From NCBI GenBank assembly GCA_000309075.1, contig CANJ01000021.1:27331-91330 (forward strand): a DNA stretch of 64,000 nucleotides, in the 5' to 3' direction. The number at the start of each line of letters is the position of its first letter. The first letter of the stretch is position 1. Shown one piece after another: positions 1-10,832 of the stretch. Under the pieces are notes generated by a model that was given only the letters and a program-made list of their open reading frames with translations, was not told where the DNA came from and ran no database searches. This stretch comes from Occidentia massiliensis. Lineage in GTDB: Bacteria; Pseudomonadota; Alphaproteobacteria; Rickettsiales; Rickettsiaceae. A program made the translations under genes and the position numbers.

Positions 1-2
1 TA

Positions 3-2078
3 CTATTCTACTTTTGTAATATTGTATATACTACTCAAAAGTTACAAAATACTCTAAGTACAATTTTAGAAAAAAATGACCAAGAAGCAATAAACTTTCT
101 TAGTGCCGACAAAATATATTATAATATAAGTCAAAATCTATTTGAAGCTGATGGAAATGTTATACTACTTAAAAATAATTATTTATCTAGTGCAGATAAA
201 TTAATTTACCATACAACAACTAAAGATTTAACGATTCTAGGAAAAGTAGTTATTACTAACCCTCAAGGCAATGTTATAGTAACCGAAAAACTGTTTTTTA
301 ATAAAGATTCTTCCAGTGGATATATAGATAAGTTTACTTCAACATGGGGTAAAAACATAATTTTAATAGGTACCAAAGGTGAAATGATTAATAAAAATAA
401 TTACAAGTTTAATAATATAAAATATACACCGTGCCCTATATGTTATAAAAATCCCCAATGGCAAATTACTGCTAAAAATAATTGGATAAACTTTAATGAT
501 CACAGAGTATATTACAGAGATGCTGCTTTTAAAGTGTACGGAATCCCTATATTAAAAACCCCATATTTTTCCCACCCCACACCATCAGCTCCTGCAAAAT
601 CTGGTATTTTAGTACCAAATATACGACATAAAGGGTTAAAAATTCCCTTATATATACGAATGAAACCAAATATAGACTTTACCATCACACCAGTTTTAAG
701 AAGGCATGATTACATTTGGGAACTAGAAACCAGGCACTTAACTTATTATGGTCTATATACAATTAATGCAAGTTATAAAGCAAATAAAAACTCTGATTTA
801 GAATATTCTATATTTTCTGAAGGTCATTTTAATAAAGAAAGTTCTTATTTACATTATAATATTGCTCAGGCGTCTAACAAGTCATATCTCAAAAATTATT
901 ATGGTGTTCATACTCCATTTTTAACTTCAAGAATTTCTTTAAATCAAATTTTTCCAAAAAGCTATTTTTCTATAGAAGGATTATCTTTACAAAATTTAAG
1001 GCAAGTTACAAATCAAAAGCTAAAGGATAAAGACTTTACACCCAGTGTTGAATTTAACTATAATTGTGAACTAGTAAAGGATTCAAATATTTTCTTAGAT
1101 ATGAATAATAGGATATCAGCTTTTAATTATGATAACAAACAGATATTATATAACGTTTTCCAAACTCAAATATATAAAACCTTTATCACAGACAATGGCC
1201 ATGTTTTTACTTTATCTGGATATAATAAAAGCAACCTATATTATAATAACACAGATAGTAATAACAAAATCAATTTTAATCCGGAACTTTGGATCAACCA
1301 TAAATATCCTTTAAACGGAAATTACCAGGGATTAAACATCTTTTTAGAACCTAAATCAGTATTAATAATTGACAATATATCAGCAAAAAAACTAAATAAA
1401 CATGTTAATAATTATGAAGATATAAAATATGTAAGTTTATATACAAATATATATACTACAAACACTTACTTTAATTTACATGATGCTGAAAAAGGTAATA
1501 GATTATACTATGGTATAGAAGGACGAGTTCAAAATGACAAGAATAAAATTAATGTTTACATCGGTAGTGTAAAAAATTTTACTTATCCACATAGACATGA
1601 TATTTTTCCAATAACGTTCAATATTGGGTTTGATATCAATAATATCTTTAAAGCAAATTACAATTTCTATAAAACAATTAAAGGTGATTTTTTATCAGCT
1701 AGTATTAAAGACGAAATATCTACTAAAATTTCTTTAAACAGGTTTTTAATAGAAGTAAATTTTTTAAACCTCTATGATAAAAGCAAAATATTGCCCTATG
1801 TTGTAAAAACAACATCTAAAAAAGAAAAACAAATATATGTTAGTGGCACTTATAAAATAAGTGACAACTGGTCAGTTGGTGGGTCAATAAGATTAGGACA
1901 ATCAGACAAGAAAAATTATGATAAGTTGTTAGATAGTTTCCATATAAAATACGATGGTGCATGTAGCAGCATACAACTAACTATAAGTAATGATTATACT
2001 ACAGACCCAAAACGAAATATTAAAAAGCAAAAAAACAACCTTGCAGTATCAATAAGCCTTGCTACTCTTAATATGTAA
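3..2078 (+). CDS. lptD: LPS-assembly outer membrane protein LptD, 5' end outside window
   Basis: Outer-membrane translocon that inserts lipopolysaccharide into the outer leaflet, working with LptE and the LptA bridge. The frame is open from the first bases of the window, so the true start and signal peptide lie upstream; the ATG at 384 is internal. The first 120 or so codons look like the OstA/LptA-type periplasmic domain (alternating beta strands, phrases such as LSADKIYYN and EADGNVILL). Then come the LptD signature YTPCPICYKNPQW, a VYGIPILKTPYFSHP stretch and SGILVP, which precede the beta-barrel in this family. The rest is aromatic-rich alternating strand sequence expected of a barrel, ending at a clean stop. 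It converges on the RNase E gene. Family assignment is firm; only the N-terminus is missing. Confidence 0.9.
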   Translation, partial: LFYFCNIVYTTQKLQNTLSTILEKNDQEAINFLSADKIYYNISQNLFEADGNVILLKNNYLSSADKLIYHTTTKDLTILGKVVITNPQGNVIVTEKLFFNKDSSSGYIDKFTSTWGKNIILIGTKGEMINKNNYKFNNIKYTPCPICYKNPQWQITAKNNWINFNDHRVYYRDAAFKVYGIPILKTPYFSHPTPSAPAKSGILVPNIRHKGLKIPLYIRMKPNIDFTITPVLRRHDYIWELETRHLTYYGLYTINASYKANKNSDLEYSIFSEGHFNKESSYLHYNIAQASNKSYLKNYYGVHTPFLTSRISLNQIFPKSYFSIEGLSLQNLRQVTNQKLKDKDFTPSVEFNYNCELVKDSNIFLDMNNRISAFNYDNKQILYNVFQTQIYKTFITDNGHVFTLSGYNKSNLYYNNTDSNNKINFNPELWINHKYPLNGNYQGLNIFLEPKSVLIIDNISAKKLNKHVNNYEDIKYVSLYTNIYTTNTYFNLHDAEKGNRLYYGIEGRVQNDKNKINVYIGSVKNFTYPHRHDIFPITFNIGFDINNIFKANYNFYKTIKGDFLSASIKDEISTKISLNRFLIEVNFLNLYDKSKILPYVVKTTSKKEKQIYVSGTYKISDNWSVGGSIRLGQSDKKNYDKLLDSFHIKYDGACSSIQLTISNDYTTDPKRNIKKQKNNLAVSISLATLNM

Positions 2079-2162
2079 CCTAAGGTTTGGGTTAAAACAA
2101 GCCTTATCAATTAAGAACCATTTACTCATCTTCTCTTCTTTTCATTATTTTCACTTCTTATA

Positions 2163-2218
2163 ACTTAAGAACAAAATCAAAATTATAAAATTTTCATGTC
2201 ATTTGAATATGTATATTA
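2163..2218 (-). repeat. Fragment of palindromic element B
   Basis: This stretch in the convergent gap between lptD and the RNase E gene contains, in reverse orientation, a 22-base exact match to the copy at 56774-56795. It is followed by a CATGTCATTTGAATAT-like end resembling the terminal repeat of the intact copy at 54161-54313. Only one end and part of the interior are recognisable, so it looks like a decayed copy. Confidence 0.55.
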
Positions 2219-2268
2219 AAATAGATTATTAATATAAACTAATCTAATCATTCTACAAAAACAAAGTG

Positions 2269-4476
2269 TTAAGAATCATTTCTACTTGATGTATCGTTAT
2301 TTTGCTGATCAAAACTTACTATATTAGATTCTTCAGCAGACTGATTTTGCTTATTTCTTTTATATCTTCTCTTTTTTTTAGGCTTAGAGGGTTTATTTAC
2401 ATTTCCATGATCCTCATCACTAGATTTATTTTGCTGGCAAGACTTATCAGGTTTAGCATCTTGATTGCTTATTCTATTATCAAACTTATTAGATTTATCA
2501 TCCACAACTGTATCAACCATTAATTTAACTGATTTTAGTTTACGATTTTCTGTCTTTTTTTTCCACTTTATCTTGTTAGACTTAACTGATTGATCTACTT
2601 CTACATTAAAATCAACTTCTTGATTATTAGGTAATGTTGTATCTAAGTTCTTTACATTTTCTATATTATCTAACAATTCTGTACTAGAAACTAAAGGTAA
2701 CTTAAAGTCGTTTGATTCAATATCTCCTTTTGGTAATATTACTTTTTCTATAGAGAAGCTGTCTGCAGTAGATTGGAAATCATTATAAAATCTCAATTGG
2801 ACATTATATTTATTCTCTATCATCATGGTCTCAAGGCGCTTATTATTTAAAATATAGGTAATTGAATTTAGATGAGCATAAACATTAATGACATTTGCTT
2901 TAGAACCATGTACTTCATTTTCAATAGTCCTTAGCATAATCATAGCATTAGACTCCTCAGCTCTTACTATTCCTTTACCACTACAGTGAAAACACATTGT
3001 TGAGTTAGATTCTAAAAATGAAGGTCTCAACCTTTGTCTTGACATTTCAAGCAATCCAAAAGAATTGATAGTGTTAATTTGTATCCTGGCTTTGTCCTTA
3101 GAAAGATATCTTTTAAAAGCTCTTTCAACCATTTTACGATGTTTCAGCTCTAGCATATCAATTACATCAATTATAATCAACCCTGACAGCTCCCTAAGTC
3201 TAATTTGACGAGCAATTTCTTTAATTGCTTCTAAATTAATTTTAATAGCCGTTTCTTCAATGGTGTTTTCTGAAGTTGCCTTACCTGAATTAATATCAAT
3301 AGCAATTAAAGCTTCTGTTGGATTAATAACAATATAGGCACCAGATGGAAGTATAATCCTTGGTTTATATAGAGAAGATAATTGCTCTTCAATATTGTAT
3401 TGGGTAAAAAGCTGAATCTTAGATTTATGGTTTTTTATTTTACTAACTTCTGATGGAAGAATACTACTCATAAATTTAATAGCACGGTCATAAGCTGTCT
3501 TGCCTTGTATAATAATTTCCTTAACCGAACTATTATACATATCACGAATAGTTTTTTGTATAATATCATGTTCAACATATATAAAAGCTGGAACCTGTTT
3601 TTTCTTAGTAGTTTCCAGAATTTTGTTCCAAAGTTTAGAAAGATAATTACAATCTTTCTTTATTGCATATGCAGTTTTTCCAACACTAGGAGTTCTGATA
3701 ATTATACTTGCTGTAGTATTCTTAGCTGTTATATTATCTATTATGGCCTTTAACCTCTTTCTTTCCTTAGAATTAGAAATCCTTCTTGAAATACCATTGC
3801 TATTTGCTCGGTTAGGAGTAAGTACACAATATCTTCCAACAAGAGAAATATAAGAAGTAAAAGAAGCATTTTTATTGCCCCTAGATTCTTTACTTGCTTG
3901 TACTAAAATTACTTGACCTTTTTGTATTACATCTTGAATTTTATCTTGTTTATATGTTGATAGTAATTCATTACTACTTTCATTGAGTTCTATAGGAAAA
4001 ATATCTTCCTCTATACTACCTTCTATGTCTTCTATCTTATATATTTCACTATCTACAGTATTTTTCTTTAAATCATCCTCATCTAGTTCCTTTTGAGTAA
4101 TGTCTTCACCTATATCATCTTCCACCTCCTCCTCTATTATATCACTTTTTTCCTGTTCTTTAATATCTTCCAAAGTAATTTCTGAGAAATATATAGGCAC
4201 CAAGGGTAAAAATTTAGTTTTACTATTTGACAAATTATAATAATCTGGATGGATTTCACTAAATGGTAAAAAACCACTTTTACCATTGTCATATTCAATA
4301 AAAGCAGCTTGAAGAGAAGGTTCAATTCTGGTTATAGTTGCAAGATATATATTACCTTTAATCAAATGCTTATTTAAAGTTTCATATTCAATTTCTTCTA
4401 CATAGCAGTTGCTGTCAATTAAAACTACTCTAGTTTCATTTGGATAATTTGCATCTACTAAAATTTTTTTAGCCAT
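2269..4476 (-). CDS. rne: Ribonuclease E/G family endoribonuclease
   Basis: Single-strand endoribonuclease of mRNA decay and of rRNA/tRNA maturation. The protein has 735 residues. The N-terminus carries a split S1 RNA-binding domain (about 36-220; GNIYLATITRIEPSLQAAFI). An acidic, poorly structured insertion (about 103-175) interrupts it, as is common in alphaproteobacterial RNase E. The DNase I-like catalytic region has the two metal-binding aspartates at about D394 (IAIDINSGKA) and D437 (LIIIDVIDM), with the same 43-residue spacing as the E. coli enzyme. The zinc-link CxxC is at C495/C498 (MCFHCSGKG). The C-terminal 120 residues are lysine-rich and low complexity (KPKKKRRYKRNK), probably an RNA- or partner-binding tail. 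It is longer than RNase G, so RNase E is preferred. It stands alone, with a 500-base gap upstream. Confidence 0.9.
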   Translation of the reverse strand: MAKKILVDANYPNETRVVLIDSNCYVEEIEYETLNKHLIKGNIYLATITRIEPSLQAAFIEYDNGKSGFLPFSEIHPDYYNLSNSKTKFLPLVPIYFSEITLEDIKEQEKSDIIEEEVEDDIGEDITQKELDEDDLKKNTVDSEIYKIEDIEGSIEEDIFPIELNESSNELLSTYKQDKIQDVIQKGQVILVQASKESRGNKNASFTSYISLVGRYCVLTPNRANSNGISRRISNSKERKRLKAIIDNITAKNTTASIIIRTPSVGKTAYAIKKDCNYLSKLWNKILETTKKKQVPAFIYVEHDIIQKTIRDMYNSSVKEIIIQGKTAYDRAIKFMSSILPSEVSKIKNHKSKIQLFTQYNIEEQLSSLYKPRIILPSGAYIVINPTEALIAIDINSGKATSENTIEETAIKINLEAIKEIARQIRLRELSGLIIIDVIDMLELKHRKMVERAFKRYLSKDKARIQINTINSFGLLEMSRQRLRPSFLESNSTMCFHCSGKGIVRAEESNAMIMLRTIENEVHGSKANVINVYAHLNSITYILNNKRLETMMIENKYNVQLRFYNDFQSTADSFSIEKVILPKGDIESNDFKLPLVSSTELLDNIENVKNLDTTLPNNQEVDFNVEVDQSVKSNKIKWKKKTENRKLKSVKLMVDTVVDDKSNKFDNRISNQDAKPDKSCQQNKSSDEDHGNVNKPSKPKKKRRYKRNKQNQSAEESNIVSFDQQNNDTSSRNDS

Positions 4477-4978
4477 GTACTAAATTCTCCTAAACTCTAA
4501 AAATACATATTCTTTTTATACATTCACTTCATATATTTTATAACGATTACTATAAATACTTTCTAAACACTATTAATTATTAACTTTTATAAACTTTAGA
4601 CCTAATTTTATTCTTAAAACAAAGAAATAAGTCAAAACTCACTTCATAGGTAAAAAATTCAAATGTTGGTAATAACTGCCTTTGTGGATAAAATGAGCTA
4701 ATCAATGTTAATTTATATTAAAATTTATTGATTATTCTTGATTTAACAATAATAATTTTAAAGTATATACTAAAATTCTTGATAAGAATATAAATATATT
4801 TATCTAGTGAATCATTTTATTTATATATCAAACTAATAATTTTAGCAATTTAATTGTTTCATAAAAAATTAATAGTTACATTAAGGTAAATTTTAGTAAA
4901 AAAATCATAAAAAATATTAACTACAAAATAATAATGAGAAACATTATAAAATATTTCCACTTACAAGCCTTAAATTAA
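4477..4978. other. Divergent intergenic region, no gene seen
   Basis: About 500 very AT-rich bases between the divergent RNase E and tilS genes. It must hold both promoters, but no motif stands out from the base composition, and there is no ORF, tRNA or strong hairpin. Confidence 0.5.
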
Positions 4979-6289
4979 ATGGACATTAAGTTACTATTTA
5001 ATAATAATATTGAAAGCTTTGCCCCTTTTGAAAATAGCCCTAAATTAGCAGTAGCAGTATCTGGAGGGTTAGATTCTTTAGCCTTAATGCTACTAATTAA
5101 ATGTTGGGCTAAAAAAGTAGAAGGAGAAATTACTGTTTTAACTGTAGATCATAAACTACGTCTAGAATCAACAGATGAAGCTAATTACGTAGCTAAAATA
5201 TGTAAATCTGAAAACCTCAACCATGTTATTTTAAGCTGGGAACACAAAGGAATTAGTTCAAATATACAAGCACAAGCTAGAAAGGCAAGATATGAATTAC
5301 TTACCCATTATTGCCAAGCCCATGATATTTTACATTTAATCACAGCTCATCATGCTGATGATGCAGCAGAAAATTTCTTAATTAGAATATTACGTGGTAG
5401 TGGAATAACAGGTCTTAGTGATCATAATATTTTCTTTTATAATAATATAAGGATTATTCGTCCATTATTTAATATTACAAAAAAAGAGTTAAAAAAATAT
5501 GTAGAACAACAAAATATAACATGGATAGAAGATCCATCAAATAATTCAAATAAATATTTACGTACTGAAATTCGCATGCTCTTAAGATCATCTTTTATTT
5601 CTCCACATCATAATTTAACAGAGGATCTATTAAAGAGGCGGTTGCTGCTTGCTAGAGATCATTTAAGTAGAGCTCTACAGAGTGTTAATAAAGAAGTAAT
5701 TCATTACTTTGTTTATACAACAAGAATTTATCCAGCTGGATTTGCAGTAATTGCAAGAGATATTTTTAAAGAAGCTACGCAAGAAGCTCGTTATGCTATA
5801 TTATCATTCTTACTAATGATAATAGGTAGCAATACACAACCGATAAGATTTAGATCATTACAAAATATAGAAAAAGATAATATAACTAAAACTTTACACA
5901 ACTGCATGATAGAATATTCTCTTAGAGAAATTACAATATACAAGGAATTTGGACGCTATAAACCTAAACCCCAAGTTTTAAATAATGCTGCAATATGGGA
6001 TCAGAGATTTAAAGTTGTTACAAATAATGATAACAATAATTCAAAGTTAATTATTGATCGTTTACTAAATAGCGATTACCATAAAATTAAATCTCACCCT
6101 CAAATTAAAAAAGGAAATATTTATCTTAATAACAACAAAAAAATATTATTTTCTCTCCCCGTTATTAGAAACCTTGAAAAAGTTGTAGCAATTCCACATA
6201 TAGATTATTATGATAGTAGCGCAATAAAAAAAGAAGTAAGTTTAATCTTTGAACCCAAATTAATATCGCGTTGGTTTCATTACTGTTAA
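4979..6289 (+). CDS. tilS: tRNA(Ile)-lysidine synthetase TilS
   Basis: ATP-dependent enzyme that converts C34 of the CAU-anticodon tRNA-Ile to lysidine, so that it reads AUA instead of AUG; essential in AT-rich genomes. The protein has 436 residues. The PP-loop pyrophosphatase motif SGGLDS is at 28-33 ([12 protein letters not shown]), followed by typical N-terminal domain phrases ([31 protein letters not shown]). The C-terminal half is divergent. The ATG follows a gap without a clear Shine-Dalgarno. The gene ends 15 bases before ftsH, an arrangement also seen in Rickettsia, so the two are probably co-transcribed. Confidence 0.92.
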   Translation: MDIKLLFNNNIESFAPFENSPKLAVAVSGGLDSLALMLLIKCWAKKVEGEITVLTVDHKLRLESTDEANYVAKICKSENLNHVILSWEHKGISSNIQAQARKARYELLTHYCQAHDILHLITAHHADDAAENFLIRILRGSGITGLSDHNIFFYNNIRIIRPLFNITKKELKKYVEQQNITWIEDPSNNSNKYLRTEIRMLLRSSFISPHHNLTEDLLKRRLLLARDHLSRALQSVNKEVIHYFVYTTRIYPAGFAVIARDIFKEATQEARYAILSFLLMIIGSNTQPIRFRSLQNIEKDNITKTLHNCMIEYSLREITIYKEFGRYKPKPQVLNNAAIWDQRFKVVTNNDNNNSKLIIDRLLNSDYHKIKSHPQIKKGNIYLNNNKKILFSLPVIRNLEKVVAIPHIDYYDSSAIKKEVSLIFEPKLISRWFHYC

Positions 6290-6304
6290 AAAGCTAGGTT
6301 TTAT

Positions 6305-8170
6305 ATGAACAATCAAAACAAAAATATACTGTTTTGGGCAGCAATATTTATTACTCTCATTGTCAGCTTCAACTTCTTACAGGGAGATAATTTTGTTGCT
6401 AATAAGCAGCGTTTTCTTTTATCTGAATTTTTAGTCAAAGCAGATGCAAAACAAGTAAACAGTGTGAAAATTCAAGGTAGAAGTTTAGAAGGTGTATTAA
6501 ATGATGGTACAATTTTCTCAACATATTTTGGAGAATATCCTGATCTTATCAATCGTTTAAATGACAGTGGAGTTCGTATTGAAGTTTTACCTCCAGATAC
6601 TAAAGTTAATTCATTTTTAAATATTTTTATTTCTTGGTTTCCAATGTTTTTATTCATTGGAGTATGGATATTTTTCATGCGTCAAATGCAAAATGGTTCA
6701 GGAAAAGCCATGTATTTTGGTAAATCTAAGGCAAAATTAATGTCTGAACAATTAGTTAAGGTAACTTTTAAAGATGTTGCTGGTATAGAGGAAGCTAAAG
6801 ATGAACTTGCTGAAATTGTAGAATTTCTAAGGGATCCTGGTAAGTTTCAAGATGTAGGAGCAAGAATTCCAAGAGGGTGCTTGTTAGTTGGACCTCCAGG
6901 AACTGGTAAAACTTTATTAGCAAAAGCTATCTCAGGAGAAGCAAATGTACCATTTTTCCATATTTCAGGTTCTGATTTTGTTGAAATGTTTGTTGGAGTA
7001 GGAGCTAGCCGTGTTCGTGATATGTTTGATCAAGCTAAAAAAAACTCCCCTTGCATAATTTTTATAGATGAAATTGATGCAGTGGGTAGGCATCGAGGTA
7101 GAGGGTTAGGAGGAGGAAATGATGAACGTGAACAAACTCTTAATCAAATTTTAGTGGAAATGGACGGATTTGAACCTAATGAAGGTACAATAGTAGTTGC
7201 AGCAACTAATCGTGAAGATGTTTTAGACCCAGCTTTATTAAGGCCTGGTAGGTTTGATAGAAAAATCACGCTATCAAATCCTGATGTTAAAGGTAGAGAA
7301 AAGATCCTTAATGTACATTTAAGTAAAGTTAAACATTCAAAGAATGTTAATACTAAAATTATAGCATGTGGTACTTTTGGATTATCTGGCGCTGCACTTG
7401 CAAATTTAGTCAATGAAGCAGCATTAATTGCTGCTAAAAATAATAGAAAGGAGGTTGATACAAAAGACTTAGAGCAGGCGAAAGATAAAGTAATAATGGG
7501 AGCAGAACGCCGCTCTATGGTATTAACAGATGAGCAAAAACATCGCACAGCCTATCATGAAGGTGGTCATGCAATAGTTGCTCTTTATGTAAAGGCTTCT
7601 GACCCAATTCATAAAGCAACAATTATTCCTAGAGGTTCTGCTCTAGGAATGGTAATGAGGTTACCAGAAACTGATAGATGGAGTTATACCAAAGAGCAAC
7701 TAGAGTCTGATATAGCAGTATGTATGGGAGGAAGAGTAGCAGAAGAAGTTATATATGGTAAGGATCAAGTAGCCACTGGTGCATCTGAAGACATTAGGCA
7801 AGCAACTAGAATTGCTAGATACATGGTTACGGAGGTAGGGTTAAGTGATAAAGTAGGACCTATAAATTACTCACAAAATAATGAAGGATCATACTCAAAT
7901 CTTAGAAATAATTGTTCATCTTCTTCGGAGAAAAATGCACAAATCATTGAAGATGAGATTAAAAGGTTAATAAATGAAGGATATAGTTTAGCTCAGAAGA
8001 TAATAACATCTAATATTGAACAATTACATACTATAGCTAAAAATCTATTAGAAAAAGAAACTCTAACAGGAGATGAAATTAAAGAATTGGTTTTTGGAAC
8101 AGTAAAAGCTAAGAAAAAGAAATCTTCAATATCTAAAACTAAGTTAGATATTGAAGCTACTGCAATTTAA
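6305..8170 (+). CDS. ftsH: ATP-dependent zinc metalloprotease FtsH
   Basis: Membrane-anchored AAA+ protease that degrades misfolded membrane proteins and some regulators. The protein has 621 residues, normal for the family. Two transmembrane helices (about 9-26 and 104-124) enclose a small periplasmic domain. The AAA module has Walker [10 protein letters not shown] (195-203), pore motif FVGVGAS (229-235), Walker [10 protein letters not shown] (251-259) and the second region of homology ending in RPGRFDR. The zinc protease motif HEGGH is at 418-422. An A8 run at 7037-7044 lies in frame inside the gene, showing that long A tracts are not always broken in this sequence. Confidence 0.97.
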   Translation: MNNQNKNILFWAAIFITLIVSFNFLQGDNFVANKQRFLLSEFLVKADAKQVNSVKIQGRSLEGVLNDGTIFSTYFGEYPDLINRLNDSGVRIEVLPPDTKVNSFLNIFISWFPMFLFIGVWIFFMRQMQNGSGKAMYFGKSKAKLMSEQLVKVTFKDVAGIEEAKDELAEIVEFLRDPGKFQDVGARIPRGCLLVGPPGTGKTLLAKAISGEANVPFFHISGSDFVEMFVGVGASRVRDMFDQAKKNSPCIIFIDEIDAVGRHRGRGLGGGNDEREQTLNQILVEMDGFEPNEGTIVVAATNREDVLDPALLRPGRFDRKITLSNPDVKGREKILNVHLSKVKHSKNVNTKIIACGTFGLSGAALANLVNEAALIAAKNNRKEVDTKDLEQAKDKVIMGAERRSMVLTDEQKHRTAYHEGGHAIVALYVKASDPIHKATIIPRGSALGMVMRLPETDRWSYTKEQLESDIAVCMGGRVAEEVIYGKDQVATGASEDIRQATRIARYMVTEVGLSDKVGPINYSQNNEGSYSNLRNNCSSSSEKNAQIIEDEIKRLINEGYSLAQKIITSNIEQLHTIAKNLLEKETLTGDEIKELVFGTVKAKKKKSSISKTKLDIEATAI

Positions 8171-8212
8171 ATTTTTTAATTTTTGTTTATAGTAGTGTAA
8201 AAATAGTATAGT

Positions 8213-8410
8213 ATGTTCTTTATACTATTACTTTACATTATTATAATTAGCTTTGTATTTTTGTTTTCATATTTAATTCAGGTTAGTAAATCTATAACTT
8301 GCTTACCAGTTAAAATATTCTTAATTATAGTGATTTACACTGTTATAGCCATTTGTATATATTTATTTTTTTATTTTATTCCAACTACTACAAATATGTC
8401 TTCTATATAG
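8213..8410 (+). CDS. Small two-helix membrane protein, unknown
   Basis: A 65-residue ORF downstream of ftsH on the same strand. It encodes two hydrophobic segments (about 2-22 and 35-55) separated by a short polar, positively charged linker (QVSKSITCLPVK). No family is recognised. AT-rich DNA readily produces such hydrophobic ORFs by chance, and there is no clear ribosome-binding site. In its favour are its position directly behind ftsH and the lack of anything else in this interval. Confidence 0.4.
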   Translation: MFFILLLYIIIISFVFLFSYLIQVSKSITCLPVKIFLIIVIYTVIAICIYLFFYFIPTTTNMSSI

Positions 8411-8549
8411 ATAGTTTTACAAAGTTGAAAAAGTAAAAATGATAAATTAAGTTTACAATAACAATATCTAACTAATTATTGGTTTAAATAAGTTTAAATA
8501 ACTATGTTCTTTAGTTAATTTTTATAAAAACATTATAAATAGGTATTTT

Positions 8550-9101
8550 ATGGTTTTAAATAGAGATTTTTTTTCACAAAACACTAATATAGTTAGTACT
8601 AGTTTAATTGGAAAACTACTATGCTGTAACAATTTTCAAGGAATAATTACTGAAACAGAAAGTTATATTGGTAGTGATGATCCAGCTTGCCATGCTAGCA
8701 AGGGTATTACTAAAAGAACAAAAATAATGTTTGGGTTAGCTGGATTTAGTTATGTATATTTTATCTATGGCATGTATCATTGTCTAAATATTGTTACTGA
8801 AACTGCAGGGTTCCCAGCTGCTACTTTAATTAGAGGAATTAAACTAATCAATCCACCATATACTTATTTTAATGGACCTGGAAAACTTTGCAAATTTTTG
8901 GGAATAAATCTAGAATATAATGCTATTGATATTACTACTTCTTCAATACTTTATATAAAAGATATAGGTTGTAAATTAAAATACAAATCTACACCGAGAA
9001 TAGGCATTTCAAAAGGCTTAGATAAATTATGGCGTTATGTTGTAGATGATGATAATTTCAAAAGCTTGAAAATATACCTCTATAAAATGAAGAGTGGGTA
9101 G
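8550..9101 (+). CDS. mpg: 3-methyladenine DNA glycosylase, AAG/Mpg family
   Basis: Monofunctional base-excision glycosylase that removes alkylated or deaminated purines. The protein has 183 residues, near the usual bacterial length. The family core is plain: the TETESYIG motif with the probable catalytic Glu at about 37, DPACHASKG, and the [13 protein letters not shown] stretch, then [13 protein letters not shown] and TPRIGISKG. The last codons (LYKMKSG and the stop) coincide with the start of the palindromic element at 9076-9366. The present C-terminus therefore seems to be contributed by the inserted repeat, but the catalytic core is intact, so the enzyme may still work. Annotated start is the ATG at 8550. 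Confidence 0.9.
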   Translation: MVLNRDFFSQNTNIVSTSLIGKLLCCNNFQGIITETESYIGSDDPACHASKGITKRTKIMFGLAGFSYVYFIYGMYHCLNIVTETAGFPAATLIRGIKLINPPYTYFNGPGKLCKFLGINLEYNAIDITTSSILYIKDIGCKLKYKSTPRIGISKGLDKLWRYVVDDDNFKSLKIYLYKMKSG

Positions 9102-9366
9102 ACGAAGGTCAACATCAATAATTGCGTTGTTGTTAGTTAAGATCTGTGCTGCTCACATACTAAAGTACGCTCCGTTGCTTGACTTAATAACTCCTAACAT
9201 TTGTTGATGTTGACTAAGTATATACTCGATGAACTTCAAAAATTGGCTACGTCATCTCAAGAGTTGCGGTGCTCACGTATTATAACATACGCTCCGCTCC
9301 TTGCCTTGCAGCTTCCTTGCTCTTTTTGAAGTTGATCTTCGTATACCTACTCTATTTCATAAGGGT
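9076..9366. repeat. Palindromic element A, two-module copy
   Basis: About 290 bases bounded by imperfect terminal inverted repeats: the left end (9076-9112) matches the reverse complement of the right end (9330-9366). Inside are two hairpin modules. The first has arms TCAACATCAA (9109-9118) and TTGATGTTGA (9204-9213). The second has GAACTTCAAAAA-type arms. Each module carries a similar core in the same orientation (TGCTCACRTAYTA... followed by ACGCTCCG). The first module recurs inverted at 56601-56744. The design resembles Rickettsia palindromic elements. Its left end overlaps the last codons of mpg. Confidence 0.8.
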
Positions 9367-9418
9367 ATACATGTAAATAATTTTAAAGTATGTTTATAAA
9401 CCTTTTACTTAGTGACTT

Positions 9419-10807
9419 TTATAACATAATTATTCTATTTCGACCACCTTGTTTAGCATTATAAAGAGCTTCATCACTTCTTTTAATAAAGTCATCAATA
9501 TCTTCTGAATTTCTATAATCTGTTATTCCTATAGATACAGTTTGCCTTAAATGATTATTTATATCAGGAATCACAAAATTATGTTTTTCAAGATTAGTTC
9601 TAATTCTATTAGCTATTTCTAAAACAGAACTTTTGTTAATATCATCGTAAACTGTTATTATAAACTCCTCCCCACCATATCTTGCAATTAAGTCAGTAAC
9701 TCTAACACTATCTTTCATAATTTCAGCAAATTTTTTAAGTATATAGTCTCCAGTTTGATGTCCATAAGTATCATTTACATCCTTAAAATAATCTAAATCA
9801 AGCATCATTAAAAATAAAGGTTTAGAAGTTTCTTTAGACTTATCAACAAGCTGTTTTATATGACTATCAAAATATCTTCGATTGAAAGTATTTGTTAAAC
9901 TATCTTTAACTGCAGAGTCTAACGTTTCTGTTAAGTCTTGATTTAGTTGATCCTGATATTTTTTACGCCTTAATTGAGACCTTGTTCTTGCCATTAGCTC
10001 ATTATCATCAATAGGGTAAACAAAATAATCATTAATACCTATTTCTAGACCCTTCATTACTATTTTACTTTCATCTTCTGCTAACATTATAAAACCAGAA
10101 TTTTTTAGTTCTGGCTTAGATTTAAGTGCTGCACATATTCTTAGTGGGTCTTCCGAAGTAATATGACTACTTATAATTATTAAATCAGGACGGAATTCAC
10201 TAACTACTGCCTCTATATCTGTCATTAAAGTAGTTGAACCTTTGCTATATAATACACAATCAAATATTTTAACTTGAAAGGTAAGCTTGTTAATCACTTT
10301 TGAGATATTTCTTGCTTGGACAGAATCATCATCAACAATTAAAACAGTATTTTTAATAAAATTATCATCTAATACTAAAGAGTTAATCCCAAATTCAGCA
10401 TTTGTTTTACTACGAATTTCAATTTGATCTATAGCATTTTTCATTCGCATTAACGATTTAACCCTAGCAAATAAAGCAACTTCATTTACTGGTTTAGTTA
10501 AAAATTCATCTGCCCCTGCTTCTAGCCCTTTCACCCTATCTTCTATTTCTGTTAATGCAGTAAGCATAACTACAGGTATATACATAGTATCTGGGTTGGC
10601 TTTTATACGTCTACAAGTTTCAAATCCATCCATACCTGGCATCATAATATCAAGTAATATAACATCTATTTTATAATTACCTAATATTTTTAACGCCTGC
10701 CTTCCATTTGTAGCAGCATGTACCACATAATATTCTGATGCTAATTTTGCTTCCAATAATTTTATATTAGCATCCAAATCATCTACAATAAGTATATTTG
10801 CTGTCAT
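9419..10807 (-). CDS. pleD: Diguanylate cyclase response regulator PleD
   Basis: Response regulator that makes cyclic di-GMP when phosphorylated, working with DivK and PleC/DivJ-type kinases. The 462 residues contain a REC domain (1-120, phospho-acceptor D53, LLDIMMPGMD), and a degenerate second REC (about 153-280, IISSH where the acceptor Asp should be). The GGDEF domain (about 295-460) has active site GGEEF at 378-382, so catalysis is expected. The RxxD inhibitory site (RVTD, 369-372) sits five residues before it, so product feedback should be retained. It lies 25 bases downstream of divK on the same strand, the usual alphaproteobacterial pair. Confidence 0.95.
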   Translation of the reverse strand: MTANILIVDDLDANIKLLEAKLASEYYVVHAATNGRQALKILGNYKIDVILLDIMMPGMDGFETCRRIKANPDTMYIPVVMLTALTEIEDRVKGLEAGADEFLTKPVNEVALFARVKSLMRMKNAIDQIEIRSKTNAEFGINSLVLDDNFIKNTVLIVDDDSVQARNISKVINKLTFQVKIFDCVLYSKGSTTLMTDIEAVVSEFRPDLIIISSHITSEDPLRICAALKSKPELKNSGFIMLAEDESKIVMKGLEIGINDYFVYPIDDNELMARTRSQLRRKKYQDQLNQDLTETLDSAVKDSLTNTFNRRYFDSHIKQLVDKSKETSKPLFLMMLDLDYFKDVNDTYGHQTGDYILKKFAEIMKDSVRVTDLIARYGGEEFIITVYDDINKSSVLEIANRIRTNLEKHNFVIPDINNHLRQTVSIGITDYRNSEDIDDFIKRSDEALYNAKQGGRNRIIML

Positions 10808-10832
10808 ATTTTATTTTAATTCCAACTATATT

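Noticed and set aside
1129..1314. 61-residue plus-strand frame inside lptD
   Set aside because: It is a different-frame shadow within a well-supported beta-barrel coding region.
7144..7548. 134-residue minus-strand frame inside ftsH
   Set aside because: It is antisense to the AAA+ region of ftsH, with no ribosome site and no recognisable domain.
9076..9366. The hairpin-rich repeat considered as a CRISPR array
   Set aside because: There are only two related modules with inverted ends and no regular short repeat-spacer spacing; no cas genes lie nearby.
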